64,000 nucleotides of DNA from Mugil cephalus. Taxonomy: Eukaryota; Chordata; Actinopteri; Mugiliformes; Mugilidae. Made by a program: the position numbers and the translations under genes. Positions 13,206 through 25,640 of the stretch are shown here, in pieces (the stretch's first letter is position 1; every line of letters begins with the position of its first letter). The notes beneath the pieces are model-generated. The model was not told where the DNA came from. It did not search any database and saw only the letters and a program-made list of their open reading frames with translations. The stretch covers positions 27,277,501 to 27,341,500 of the forward strand of contig NC_061772.1 in assembly GCF_022458985.1 (NCBI RefSeq), read 5' to 3'.

Positions 13206-14261
13206 AGATTCAGAACGTGTTGTAGAACCTGGCAACATACACAGGTAAATCTTTCCGTTTGTACCCGCGGTGAAGATGCGGGGGTTGCATCTCTCTAATG
13301 TTTGTGTTTGTGTTTGTGTGGGGGGGTGGGGTGGTGGGGGGGCTGCCCCCGCTGTCAGCTGCTCCTCTCCCCATGCCTGGGGTCTTGCCACAGGAAAGAT
13401 TTCCGCCTGTCATCTTCACTCAAGGTAACGGAGGAAAGCCCCTTTAATGAGTCCCGTCTTATATCCTTCCCCCCAAAAAATAATAGTTTTACTTTTGTTT
13501 TACCACTCGTAGCATCTGTCAACGTCAAAGACTGAACTTAGTCAGGACTTGAAACACTCACTTAAAGTCATATACAGTGTTCACACGTACACATATTTGT
13601 TTAACTTTCCTTTTTAAACTGCATGAGTCATAGATTATATAATCTGTTAACTATAAACAGAGGCTAAACTACGCTTGACGTCCAATAATCTCCCTCCAGC
13701 CCAGAAGAGATTCTTTCATAAACACATTTCCCATTCAGAGCCTCGGCCTTGAAGAGGGAAATCACTTGATCATTGTTGCTGCTGCCGAGTGCTTATGACA
13801 CACATGCGACACAAAATCTATTGAGAAACTCATAACCAGATAGATTTTAGATGACTATGAGCGAAGAGAGAAAAATATTCACTGTGGCCCCGCGGTGATA
13901 TATACGTGCAGCACGGTTACTGTACGGTCAAGGAACTACTACAAGACAATGTGATATCTGAAGAATATGGCTACGTTATGGGTTTGTTTCAGCCACAAGT
14001 TAAAATAGTGTTGTTTTTGGCTTCAGGCAGCAGTTGTCTCTTGAGTACCTACTGGCAGAAGGTTAATATAGAGGAGCATTTGGTAGTTAAAGAGCCACGT
14101 GGAGCCTTAAAACAGAGCTAAAAGAGAGAAAATCGTCCCTGTTTTGTGCATTTTTTTGGTTTGTTTTTTTGTTGATGAACAAATTGGCAATATTGACTTT
14201 AAAAGTAATGCATTGTCAGCTTTGTGTTATTTTTCTCTGCTGATTTCATGCCTGCTTCATA

Positions 14262-14486
14262 CATCTATCAGATCAGCCACAACATTAAAACCACTGACAG
14301 GAGAAGTAAATAATGTTGATTCAATGTTCTGCTGGGAGACTTTTGGACCTGGTTTTCATTCGTGTGGATGTCACTTAGACATGTAGCGCCCACCTAGACC
14401 TGACCAGACACCCCCACCCCATAGCAATGACGCTCCTTGATGGCAGCTGCCATTTCCAGCAGGATGCAGCCTTTAGGAACAACTAA
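14262..14486 (+). mobile_element. Tc1-like (family A) remnant with transposase catalytic-region fragment
   Basis: The left terminal repeat (near 14268) is followed by sequence translating to MFCWETFGPG, then near 14439-14471 to DGSCHFQQDAA, the region of the second catalytic Asp of Tc1 transposases. The right end is missing; another repeat family abuts at 14493. Confidence 0.8.
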
Positions 14487-14492
14487 AAAAAG

Positions 14493-14885
14493 AAGAAAGT
14501 AAAAACTGTAGTTCATCTAGTGGCCACTTGATCCCCATAGACCCCCATGTTAAAAAGCCCAACATTACAGCATTATTAAACATATTTACAGCCAAAAAAC
14601 GATTTTGGTCTCAATAGTTTATTTCACTATTCATGACAACTGTATGGGGGTGAATTCTTTCTAATTTATTGTTTATTAAGGTTTAAAATTCCACATAATT
14701 AAGGGTGTTTCTGCTTTGAGTGACAGGTGTTAGCCTGAGCTAACAGGTAGCAGAGAGTTGGGTGGGCGGGTCTCAATGTACTACACGACCATATTTGGAA
14801 TATCCGCGTGTGGGCGGAGTAAAGCTCCACTGTGGGCTTCATTTTCGAGGTTCAGAATCCAATGGGTGACGTCACCATGGGTTTT
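14493..14885 (+). repeat. Interspersed repeat, left arm of an inverted pair
   Basis: Shares with 16257-16615, in opposite orientation, the words GTGGCCACT(T/C), CCCATAGACCCCCAT, ACAGCATTATTAAACAT, AATAGTTTATTTCACTATTC and CCAATGGGTGACGTCA. A repeat seen widely in fish genomes as far as I recall; the class is not known to me. Confidence 0.7.
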
Positions 14886-16256
14886 GTCCATCGTACTAAC
14901 AACACTGTGTTACCAGACACCACAGGACCAAACACGAGTGCTAATTCCTCACGAGCCTCAGCTGTTCATTTACTTAAGCGTGTGTGAGCTGCATGCTTAA
15001 TAAAAGATACACGGATGTCACCGCTACTCAGAAGGCACATCAGCCTTTTTCAGAGAAACACATCCAGTATTTCCATTCTGCGAATGCTTGCATGATGAAG
15101 AGTACGGAGGCGCCGCGGTGGCGTCGAATCAGGCAGTCAGAAAGTCACTCAGCTCAGTTTTTTTTTTCTTTCTTTCTCATATATTCTCACCTGAGGCAGC
15201 AAAACTGGGATCCACGCTGCACATTTCAAAATCAGTGATGATGAGAGCGACCATGTTAGATGGGAAAGAGCCCTCAGCTTAGCTCAGGGATATAGAATAA
15301 AGGAATATATATATATACAATCCCACATCACAAGCCAGATGGTCACACATCGCACCTATTTTATATTCCTGTTAATTTTAGAATTTTCTTCACAGTCTGA
15401 GTCTTTCTGCCCTTATCTATTGTTTGTGTAATTTGTTTGTCTGTTAAGTAGCTTGTATCTATGTGTTAATGTGCTGCATTACATTTAATTTGCAGAAGCA
15501 AATAAGGTTTGAAAGGAAACATAATGCCAACATAATGTCATATACTGAAATAATGCCTGTAGTTGTGACCACAGGAGCATTAAACTGTTATCTCTCAGCT
15601 CAGACTGTGGTCTGCTTTTTTTTTTCATACTGCTGTGATTTGAGTCACGAAGTGTTGGTTAACTTTAAATTGGATCCATGCTCTTCACTAACCTTAACCA
15701 AGGGGATAATGCTGCCTAAACCTGCATCACACTGATCCAACGCAAAAAAAAATACTAATAACAACACCAGCCGCACTGTGCAAATGTACTGTATAATTTC
15801 TAGGAGGCAGCACTGACACAGACTAAACAGAATGACACAGAATGTTCCTGAAAGTCAGTGAGTCACACCTCGTTTGCAGACTATAAGAATATCCAGTGCA
15901 GGAGAGACACTCTTTAATTTAAACACAGGACTATATTAAGATGTTTTGCTCGACTCTAACAACGGCAGTGACAAAAATACTGGTTTTCAACACATGCTCC
16001 TTGTGGATAATTGCGTCACTATGGACAAACATTAAATGCACCATATATGGGGGCACTTTTTGGTGATATAAAGAGCTTTACGTATGTCAAACTAAGCATA
16101 TTCAGGTAATATTAGCCTATTTTTTGTTGCATACAACAACCACAATGTTATTGCATGAAGCTGATGTGCAGCCAATATAAAAAAAAAAAAAACGAGGAAA
16201 CCTTAATCGTTTAACCAAGCAATAAGGCTGAACGTCACTGCCACCTGTGTGCAACC

Positions 16257-16615
16257 CATCATGACGTCACCCATTGGATTCTGAGCCTCAAAAATGAACA
16301 TCGAAGTGGGCGGAGTCCGCAGTCGCCATGTTGGATCATCTTTACTCCGCCCACATTCGGAACGTACTTAAATATACAGAATTTTAAACGTTGATAAAAA
16401 ATAAACGAATAACTTAACAAAAAAAGTCACCCCCCGTACAGTTGTCACGAATAGTGAAATAAACTATTAAGACCAAAATATTTGCTTGTACCAGGCTGTA
16501 AACATGTTTAATAATGCTGTAAAGTCGAGCTTTTTAAAATGGGGGTCTGTGGGGATTTGCTCCCTTTTGGAGCCTCAAGTGGCCACTCGATGAACTGCAG
16601 TGTTATGCACTTGGC
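16257..16615 (-). repeat. Interspersed repeat, right arm of an inverted pair
   Basis: Reverse-oriented copy of the repeat at 14493-14885, starting TGACGTCACCCATTGGATTC. The arms are about 1.4 kb apart. Confidence 0.7.
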
Positions 16616-18361
16616 GCATGGCCTTCATCTGTTGCCGCTTGGTGCAAACACACAGACTTCATAATATTAATGTGAATAGTGTTTCCAGTCACACACACAT
16701 GTTCAATGTTTTACTTAATACTAAACAAAGCCGTGTCAGAGCTCATCCAGACATCCGTATAGAGATGCTTGATTAAAACTATGCAGACATGCCAGGTTTA
16801 TATTTGCATTTATTTTCATGGGTGGATATGCATATTTGAATTTAGACTGATATTCACACTCAGAGCAATCAGCATTTACTGCGAGTGCAGACGCAGTTTG
16901 AGGTCCTTTCTTATGCGATTCCTCTGAGTCTTCATTAAATTCTGTACAATATGCTGGTCACAGAACGTACGCACAAACACACACACAGGTGTTTTTTTTT
17001 TTCTTCTTACCTCTAAAGAACCACTCATTATCCTCAAGAAGCTCCACTGCTGACAGCAGTCAAAGGAATCCAAGTCTCACAGCGTTTTGTTTCACTGTGC
17101 CTCTGCACCCAAAAGTCGCTTCTGCAAATATCTGGACCTGGTTTGGTTTTGTTCTGGTCTGAATATGTCTATTCCTGTTACCCTTTGTTTTCTTGGATGC
17201 GCGCGCCCTCCTGCTCTCCAGTCCACTGAGCAGCATAAATGATTGAAGGATTCGTGCATTTAGTTGTCAGCCAAGAGAGACATTTGGTACTGGACTCAGA
17301 GTTTCGACATGGGCGCTGACAGCGTCGAGGTGCTTCCAACAGCGTTAGGTCACTGGAATAGCATGTAACCAGAAAACACGCGTAATGTAATCACAGTCCG
17401 TACTTCCTGGATGAAAACAGAATTGTGAAACTAAAGGCAGAATAATCTGTCAAAACCACTTGTGTCACCATAAATATAATAATGTTTAAATGTCCGAGCC
17501 GTATAATAATATTTTAGCCTCTCCAAGCCTGACACGTCATTGAATTACGTGCTTGACTTGATTTATTGCACAATATCACAGCAAACTTAGAAATAAGAGG
17601 TATTTTTGCAAGAGATGCAGCTTTGAAAAAAAAAAAAACGTATATAGCAAGATTTTAAACAGCAAAAATGTCTGATTATAACTGGTCGTAAGTTATAAAC
17701 TCTAAAAAATAAATCTCTAAATGTGTGGATGGTGCAGAATATCATGTTTTTTTCAGCTAAAAGCAAAAAGCTACATAGGAACAAACTGCACAGAGCAAAT
17801 TGAGGTGAAAAACATCAAAATAATAGTAGATGTGTTGCACAATGACACCAACCGTTAACTAACGGTAAAACAGAGGCGTCTGTTTCTTCTGCAGAGTGAG
17901 TTTGCTCGTGTGAAACGACCTCTTTCAACGTCCTTCCGCAGTTTAATCCTTTTAGAAATAAGCTTTAATGACAGTTGGGGCGGGAAGTATTTTTGTATGT
18001 GTTGTTTTGTCCAGAGGGATTTTAAGTGGCAAAATTAGAAAATGAAATGAGCTACGGAGTGGGTGTTAACACTTCTGCGTGACGAGGGAGGACTTGTGGT
18101 CCCAACAGTTGCATGATTGATGATGATGGAGGAGGAGGAGGAGGGAAAAGCGTGAATAAAGATGGTTGACATGCAGATTAATGACAAACAGAAATATGAG
18201 CTGCTGGATCATTGCTTGGACAGGTGATTTAACGGCCTCTTGCTTCATTAATTTATTTTTAATCGTGCATTAGGACTGTCTCCGGGCCCAGGACATGGTG
18301 TCCTGATCCTCCCCGACACCAACACCATCACACGGCTTCGCACACCAGTCCGGCCTGGGCC
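16616..18361. other. Gene-free stretch directly upstream of the GPCR coding start
   Basis: No coding sequence or named repeat was recognised. Just before the GPCR ATG lies a pyrimidine-rich stretch with an acceptor-like ATTAG at 18271, suggesting that the first coding exon may be preceded by an untranslated one. Confidence 0.4.
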
Positions 18362-21300
18362 ATGACCGCTCCGCTTCCCAACGTCAGCGTTCCCGGGAGT
18401 ACGGAGGCTCTGCTGGTGACCACCGACTGCCCCTTCAACCTGACGGCGGCGGCTCAGGAGGGACTAGGCTCCGGAGGGTCGGTGGCCCCCCTCTGTACCC
18501 TCTGCTGCTGCGGGTTTCTCAATCGCACCCTGGCGGTGGTGTTCATGGTGAGCCTGGCGTTTGCCATCGTGATTGGGAATGTGGTCACGCTCACTGTCTT
18601 TGTGCAAACGAGGCAGTCGAGGACACCTCAAGGATACTTGAAAGGTAAAAAATGTTTTACCAAGAAGTGCATGATGGGAGTCGGAACATTTCCATTTGAT
18701 TAAAACCGAACAGAACGCGGAGGATCCGTTAAAGCACGCGGTTTTTGAATAAGTAACGCTGAACACTGGGAAGTTGTGCTTTTGTCTGGAAGTGACATCT
18801 CAAAGGTGTAACTACAGTAACTTAGTTTTTACCAACAAATTCCTCCAAACAACTCTCTCTTCCTGGGGCTCCTCAGTCTTGCGTCGCCCCTCAACTACGA
18901 CTAAACTCGATCTAAATATCGATAGTATTGATACAAATGCCAGTATCGGTATCAAATCGATACTAGCGTGATGAGAGTGATACTTTTGTTCCAGTTTCTC
19001 TTCTATACGTCCAGTAAATTAGAGTTCATGCAGCTTCTCTCCAAGTCCGTGGAGCTTCTCCATCCTCACCTGTAGTAAAAGGTGGATATGGACAGAGTTT
19101 GATACTCAAGAGTCAAGATCACTTCATTGATCCCTACAGGGAAATTGTTTGGTTCAAGATACACTAAGATAAGAAAGAACATATATGAACCAGTCAAAAT
19201 AAAATACAATAAAATAATCTTAAAAATAGAGTAAGAACAATAATGAGGCCATAAAGAATTACAAAAAAGTCTCCAGTCCAATCTGCATTGGATACAGACA
19301 TGAGATATAGAGGCATTTTAAAGTGTCTCAGTCCCAAAGTGTCACTCAGATCTTAAAATCACAGCAGCGTCACACAGCTGGTGCTGATGCTGTTGTTGAA
19401 AGGCATCGATACTCGGAAGAGAAGATAATTACACGGGATGCAGAGTCACTTCTTTGGTGGAAAATGACTGAGCCAGAATTTCCCTCTCTGAGCAATTTTT
19501 ATATTTACTATCACATTGTTGCTTTTGTTTATTTATTTTGCTCGAATGACTACTGTTACTGACTTTATTTTCCATTGTCGTTGTGTTGTTTACACTGTTC
19601 CTTTTTCTTATTTTGCACTAATGACTTTTATTCTGCAACAACCGTGTAGTAAAAGGGGAATTATTTGCTTAAACAGGTTTATTTATCCTGTATTTTACCA
19701 TAAACATAATCAACTAAGAAATCCAATGATCATGTCATTTCAAAAAAGTACCAGTATCGGTAATACTAGCCTATATTTACTTGGTATCGGACTGATACCA
19801 AAATTCCCAGTATCGCCCAGACCTTTTTTTTTTTATCCGTAGGCACATGTTTATGTCTTAAAGTCATATTTACAGTGATATGTGATATGTGATACCTTAG
19901 AGCTACTCAAAGGTGCATGGAAGCAGTTGAATGAGGCTTAGCTTGAGCTCTGCTCGCCACCATAGAGAGGTTTGTGAGCGGGTTTCCAGCTAAACATTCA
20001 GCAGAGTACGAGTCTTCGTCAACTCAAAATATGAGCCTCTGACAATTTGGAACGGAAACAAATTAAGAGGCCACTTGCAGATGGCACATCCACGTCATTA
20101 GGACAAATGAATTGTTTCCTTCAGAGAAAAGCTGTCGTGCACATTAGAATCGCTTCATAAACTCTGCATCTCTCTTCAAACGCTCTACTCGCCTCATATA
20201 AAGTTGCCATTAGAGTCGCTCAGTGTAAAAACTACACACAATAGTAGATGAATGAATATTTCTCTGCTATCGATGTGGCCTCATCAGATATATACACTAC
20301 TACTAGTCAACAGTTTTAGACCAGCATCAGTTTCCTCTTGTATAGTTGGTCAGAGCTTCATCCTGCAGCAAGATAATTACCCAAAACTTTAGTCCAAGCT
20401 CTACCAGATCTACCTCAGGATGAAAACAAGATGGAAAGCTTGAAAACATGGAGTGGACCATGGCCCAGTCTCTAGACTTTAACCCCATGGAGCTGGTTCA
20501 TGATGAACAGGACAGAAGAGTGAAAGCAAAGCTCCCTACACACATGTGACACACATTTCTGGGAAGAACTCTCTGAAAAATATTTCAGAGAGTTCTTCTG
20601 CCAATATTTCCATTTTAGAAAGAAACAATGTGTTCACATATTAAATCAGACAAAGATGGTTACTGTGATGAGTCCGAAGCTTAGAATAGATTTTGGGTTA
20701 TATATTGATTCCATGTTTTGTTTTTCAGTTGCTTATTCGTTCTATGCTTTCATTTCAGAGTAAAATGAGGCATTAAACTTCACACATTCCAATAAAAAAA
20801 GTAATATTAGAGAGTTCTAAAACTTTTGACTAGTAGTGTACATCCCTGTCAAAGTATGTTCATGCACAAAACAGGGGGCCTTGCAGAAAAAAAAAAAAAA
20901 AAAAAACTGTGGGAAGCACTGCTCTACAAAATTGGAAACGCATTGAATCAAATTACAAAAGTATGAGAACATCTTGGAAATGTTTACGTCTGTGTATGTA
21001 ATTTAGATTGTGTCACTGACCTCCTGAGACCTGAGCTGTTCTACATTTCTCTTTATCTTGGATTAGTAGGACCCTAAGAACTATAAAGGTCAAGCATTGT
21101 GTTTGAACAGGAAGTAGTTTTTGGGAAAAATTATGTCCTCATGTGTGGACACGGGGATTATTTCATTTAATAATATTAATATGAATAGTATATCAATGTT
21201 ACCAATACGTGATAAAATATAAAACTGTTAATTCTTATATCGGAACATGACTGCGTAACAGCAAAATTACATTGAGTACTTGCTAATTAGCAACATTATA

Positions 21301-22410
21301 GCTTGTTACTGTTGATAGAATTGTCATATTAAACCAGAAAAGTTAATAAACATCAATAAATAAGTTGATCACTCATGTTTCTACACCAACTACTATCTAG
21401 TTATGAGGATAAAAGTTGAAATTATATAAATAATATCGATATTCCAAAGTAAATTTGAACTAAAACTCTTCTTCTCTCCAACAGTGTCCCTGGCCATAGC
21501 AGACATGATGGTCGGTGTCCTGGTGGTTCCTTTCTCGGTCTACACCGAAATCTCTCTGATGGTGACCAGCGTGCCTCCCAACTGGTACCAGGGCAGCTCC
21601 ACATCCCCGGCCTCCTCTTCCCCCGTGGGCGGACTCGTGAGCCCCTGGCAGCCCTGCATGCTGATCGGCCCCGTGTTCGCCGGGTGCACTTTCGTGTCCA
21701 TCAGCACCATCTTCCTGATGACCCTGGAGCGCAGCGTGGCCATCTTACGGCCACTCCACAAGGACTCCCTGGTGACCAGGAGACGGACCCTGTTCCTCAT
21801 CCTGGTCTCCTGGGCCGCCAGCTTCCTCCTGGCTCTCGCGCCCCTCATGTTCAGCGGCAACTTCACTTTGGAGTACAATGAGTGCAGTCGTATGTGCAAC
21901 TACGCCCCTCTGTTGTTTGGGAACCGGCTGCCGCCTGACGCCAACATCCTGCTGCTGTTCCCGGCATTCGACTTCATCCTGCTCGGTGGCACGTTGGCTA
22001 TCAACATTGTGTCTTTCACTAGCATCCGACGCTACTCCCGAAAACGCAAACTTCTCTCAGAGGGGAGTCTGAGCGACACAGGAGGAGGAGGTGGAGGAGG
22101 GGGAGGAGGTGGAGGAGGATGCCCTCACAGGCCGTCCTTTTCAGACATCAAAGCAGCCAAGACAATTGGCATATTAACATTTGCCTTCACCGCTTCATTC
22201 TCCCCCATCGCGGTGTTTGTGTTCGGGAACGTCGTGGGATACACGTGGTGTAAATTCTCCTTTTTTGCCTTCTGGATTCTGACAGGAAACAGTTGTTGTA
22301 ATGTCATTATCTACAGCGTCAGGGACCACCGCTTCAGGAAGGGCGTGACCCTGCTCTTTCAGCGGGACCACTCCCCTCCACACGGCGAGAAGAGCTGCGG
22401 GACACACTGA
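18362..22410 (+). CDS. Orphan rhodopsin-like (class A) GPCR, two exons
   Basis: Exons 18362-18644 and 21485-22410 join in phase 1 (donor GTAAAA, acceptor CCAACAG) to give 402 residues and a TGA stop. Seen: N-glycosylation sequons at N7, N26 and N54; TM1 about 57-81 with Asn73 (1.50); the intron falls between TM1 and TM2; LAIAD puts Asp101 at 2.50; Cys152 at 3.25; Trp204 at 4.50; Pro254 probably 5.50; ICL3 carries a 13-glycine run (294-306). Family knowledge: this is a seven-helix G-protein-coupled receptor of the plasma membrane. Odd: position 3.32 is Phe159, so the Asp that binds amines is absent; DRY is ERS (176-178); the CWxP Trp is Phe; NPxxY is NVxxY; ECL1 is long (about 125-151) and rich in Ser, Pro and Gly. 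The start lies in good Kozak context (G at -3). Ligand and orthology are not recognised. The C-terminal tail is short. I am sure of the GPCR class, not of the subfamily. Confidence 0.9.
18905..19820. mobile_element. DNA-element copy 1 with nested LINE tail (GPCR intron)
   Basis: Homologous to 28210-29118. Both start near TCTAAATATCGA, share AAAAGGTGGATATGGACAG and TAAAAGGGGAATTATTTG-type words, and end ACTTGGTATCGGA...CCAAAATTCCCAG. Here about 240 bp (19109-19350) interrupts the element and contains ATTGATCCCTACAGGGAAAT, a LINE-tail-like sequence absent at this point from copy 2. The TATCGGTATC-rich ends recall hAT-type elements; the class is inferred. Confidence 0.65.
20292..20840 (+). mobile_element. 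Decayed Tc1-like element (family B) in the GPCR intron
   Basis: Inverted ends (TACACTACTACTAGTCAACA at left; ACTTTTGACTAGTAGTGTA at right) with terminal TA. The inside translates in pieces to LQQDNYPK and LDFNPMEL, the remains of the second and third catalytic regions of a Tc1 transposase. At 549 bp it is non-autonomous. Confidence 0.8.
20563..20598. repeat. Perfect 16-bp inverted repeat (hairpin)
   Basis: Two perfectly complementary 16-base arms around a 4-base centre, inside the Tc1-B remnant. See findings. Confidence 0.9.
21020..21405 (+). mobile_element. piggyBac-like MITE, second copy, right end lost
   Basis: Begins CCTCCTGAGACCTGAGCT and follows the copy at 29900-30393 through TGCTAATTAGC and TTAATAAACAT, but stops before the right terminus. 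It lies in the GPCR intron about 80 bp before exon 2. Confidence 0.65.
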
Positions 22411-23056
22411 GTGTTTTCAACAAGCGTGTGCTTTGCGACGTCATGTTGACTTGAAATTTTGAGAAATACGCTCATGGTTCTGGAAAGGTCAATTCTCTCC
22501 CGCTCATGTTTGCACGTAAATATCAGGCTTAAGTTGGCATGCAGACAGGAAATAAGTTAGTGTGGCTTTACACAGCGATAACGAAATCAGCCTGTTTGTT
22601 TCTGTGCAAAAAGTTTGAAAACTGTGTTAGGTTTTATGTGTTCTTGGCCAGAAGCAGTTGTTAGGCAACCACTCCGGGAGGTGAGCAAACACTGCCAAGA
22701 AATAATCTGGTAAACACAATAATTTAGAGAGGAGGAGTAGAGCAGATTTAATCTTTGGAAGAAGCCAGGGCTTCTGTTGTGTACCCGTTTCCCTGGTTTC
22801 CTGTCTTCATGCTAACCTACTAATTTCTCAGCCGGAGCATTATTAATGTCAGTTAATTTGCCAATTTGTGCGAGCCAGCGGAATACGTCCCCAAATAATG
22901 TAAATTCCACGTGAAATACAAGCAAAACAATCAATATTTTTGTTGCAGAGAATTGTGAAACAGGTGCCGCACACACAAACAGATCTATGCATCGCATGAT
23001 GAAACAGCTTTCAGGTTCGGACCAAACGCACACACACACATATACTGTAGATCGCG

Positions 23057-23062
23057 AATAAA
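23057..23062 (+). terminator. Candidate AATAAA polyadenylation signal for the GPCR gene
   Basis: AATAAA 647 bp after the GPCR stop codon, a usual 3' UTR length. Other AATAAA words occur further on in this AT-rich DNA, so the choice is tentative. Confidence 0.25.
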
Positions 23063-24180
23063 CCACGGGCCCTTGTAGCTACTCTACTGCCGCAACCGTC
23101 CTCGTTGTCTCCTCTGGTCTTCGGCTTTCGTCGCTGTGGAACATCTGTCCTCAAGCTTTCCTTCAGAGGGCTGTCATGAGCCGTTCGTTAACTTCAGGAA
23201 ACCCACCTACCGTCTCTCCAGAAAGGTCTACTGACACTGCTGCACAGTGCAGCATATATTTTTTTATGTCATTCGTGTAGAAGTTAAGCAGCTGCGGCCT
23301 CCTCTTCTTCTTTGTAATAATGTGGAATACAAAGTTTTGTTTGTTTTGTTTTTTTTTTGATTAAGGGAGTAGCTGATACCATTGATTTTAATCTGTGGTT
23401 TTACATTCTGGAGCATCAACTTTTGTCTGTCGCAATAATTACGTCAGAAATGCACTTAATCGGTTACTATTCGAGCCATCTGCATCGTGCCACATTATTT
23501 GTTTTTACTTTCTCAAGCATTTTATAATATCAGTTATTTTTGTCGCCAAATGAAAGAATAATCGGTTTAATTATTACACCAGTGCTGACGAAATGAATGG
23601 GAGACCAGCCACAGAGATGAAGCGTAAGAAAAGCATCGTGATTAGAGCGGACCCTCAAACTCAAACTGTGCCGGTCGATCTTTTCTTTCAGGGTGTGATG
23701 TATTTGTACCATAAAATGATCTGTGTCAGCTATAAGTCTTGTGTATTGCTTGGGATTCTGTATTGTGCAATTTGACAATATAATAATAACATACAGCAAT
23801 GAGGTTGACAAGCATTTTGAAGCATAAATTGTCTTTTATTTCCATTCATGGAAAAAAAAAAAGTGGCGGCGTGTAATTGTGACATAAGTTGACGGCCTTT
23901 GAAAGTCAGAGAATCTGGAAAAATGGAAGACTAATAAACACTATGAAGAAGATTCTTGCCATTAACTGCTTGTGATTGTCTGAGATTTCTTTTTTTTGTA
24001 AAGGAACAGCTCAGCATTTTGGAAAATATGTTTATTTGAACTCTTGCTAAAAGTTGGATGGAAAGATCAAGACGATAGAATGTGAGGCTAAAGCCTTAAA
24101 ATGGTTAAATAAGCATAATATATATAATATAAAGGCGGTTATCAACTGTGTTTATACGCAATCAATCAAACTTTATTTAA

Positions 24181-24222
<42 letters not shown>
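24181..24222. repeat. (ATTG)n microsatellite
   Basis: About ten perfect ATTG units. Confidence 0.95.
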
Positions 24223-25334
24223 AACAAGAGTCCGTTTCAGTGTTGGTGCAAAATAAAATGTGAGCGGTTAACGGGTTATTGGAGGAATTAGTCTTAGATC
24301 TGCATTGTGCTTCTCAGGCTACGAGCTACATGCTGCAGATGTCTTGTTAGAGGATCACAGATTCATGCATTCGTCATTTCACCATCTGTATTCGTAAATT
24401 TTGTGTTTTGTTAACAAACAAATCAGCCGCAGAACTCTGCCTGGCACATCTGGCCCCAAGCTGGCACTGAGTCACTGTACAGCACTGCAACAGTCGTGCA
24501 TAATTTACTACTAGTGCTTGCATTGGATTTGGTAATAATAATAATAATAATAATAATAAACGTGGGAACATTTCGTCTTTGAGTTTAATGCAGCTCACCA
24601 GGACACTAATGCTTTCAGCTCACAGCTGAGATATTCACAAGCTGCCGGAAAACCACCTCAGCATTTACCCCATTTATCCAACTGGGACTAAATTTGTCCT
24701 CTTACATAATGTGTGGAGGAGCTTCAGTAACGCCACGGGATCCCTGGATACTCAGCAGGGGGGGAACCTTTGATAGCGCGCAGGTAAGACATGTGAAAAT
24801 ATAAAGCTGAAGCCTGAAGAGGGGATGATCTTGAAACCCAACAAGTTGATGAGTGTGAGTGTGTGTTTCCAGCAATGAGGACAGAGGTCGTATTTTAAAG
24901 ATATGCTGTTATTTTGGAATCAGAGGAGATATTCATACACTTCAGTTTTATTTTATTCATACTTTATTCATATAGCATCGGTAACAATACAAATAGTCTC
25001 AAGACGCTTTATAAAACCCAGCCTGAGCAGTGTTTCCTAATAATATCGCCTAAGACACATTTTTGGTTGATTAGACATTTTATATATATATATTTTTTTT
25101 TTTAATTTAATTTCCCACCTCAAACACGCTACTGTTGCACAATAATAATAAAAAAAAATATTTGAACCTGTGTATTATTTGAATTGGTTAATATTGAATG
25201 GAAAATAATGTATATTTATAAATAGCACTAGGCCGAGTTTAATGTAGAACACATATAGTTGGTGGGGAGTCCCTACTTAATCTCTCCATCAGTTTGGGGA
25301 AAAAAAAAAAAAAACGTTGAAGAGCCCTGGACTA

Positions 25335-25640
25335 AGAGAAGCATGTCTAGAGAGTAATGGTCCTAGCACAGAACCCTGAGGAACTCCAGAACTTATTTTT
25401 GTATAAGTGGAAGAATCAGTCTGATTCAGACCAGTCTACTCCAGTTCCTTTTCATTTCTATCTCACAAGTCTCTGTAGTAGAACACTGTGATCAATAGTG
25501 TCAAATTCAGGATGAGTTTCCATCGTCTGAATCCATGAGGAGCTCGTTGGGAACTTTAACCAGAGCTGCTTCTGTTCTACGATAAACTCTAAAACCTGAC
25601 TGAAACTCTTCAAACAAACCAAATGGTCACACAGCTGATT
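25335..25640 (-). mobile_element. Non-LTR retrotransposon (L2-like) reverse-transcriptase fragment
   Basis: On the minus strand the segment translates, with frame changes, to FDTIDHSVLLQRL and then [12 protein letters not shown]. Both are hallmark reverse-transcriptase blocks of LINEs. Stops and frameshifts show that it is dead. Confidence 0.75.

Noticed and set aside
21540-21899. Minus-strand open frame opposite GPCR exon 2
   Set aside because: Antisense shadow of a GC-rich coding exon.
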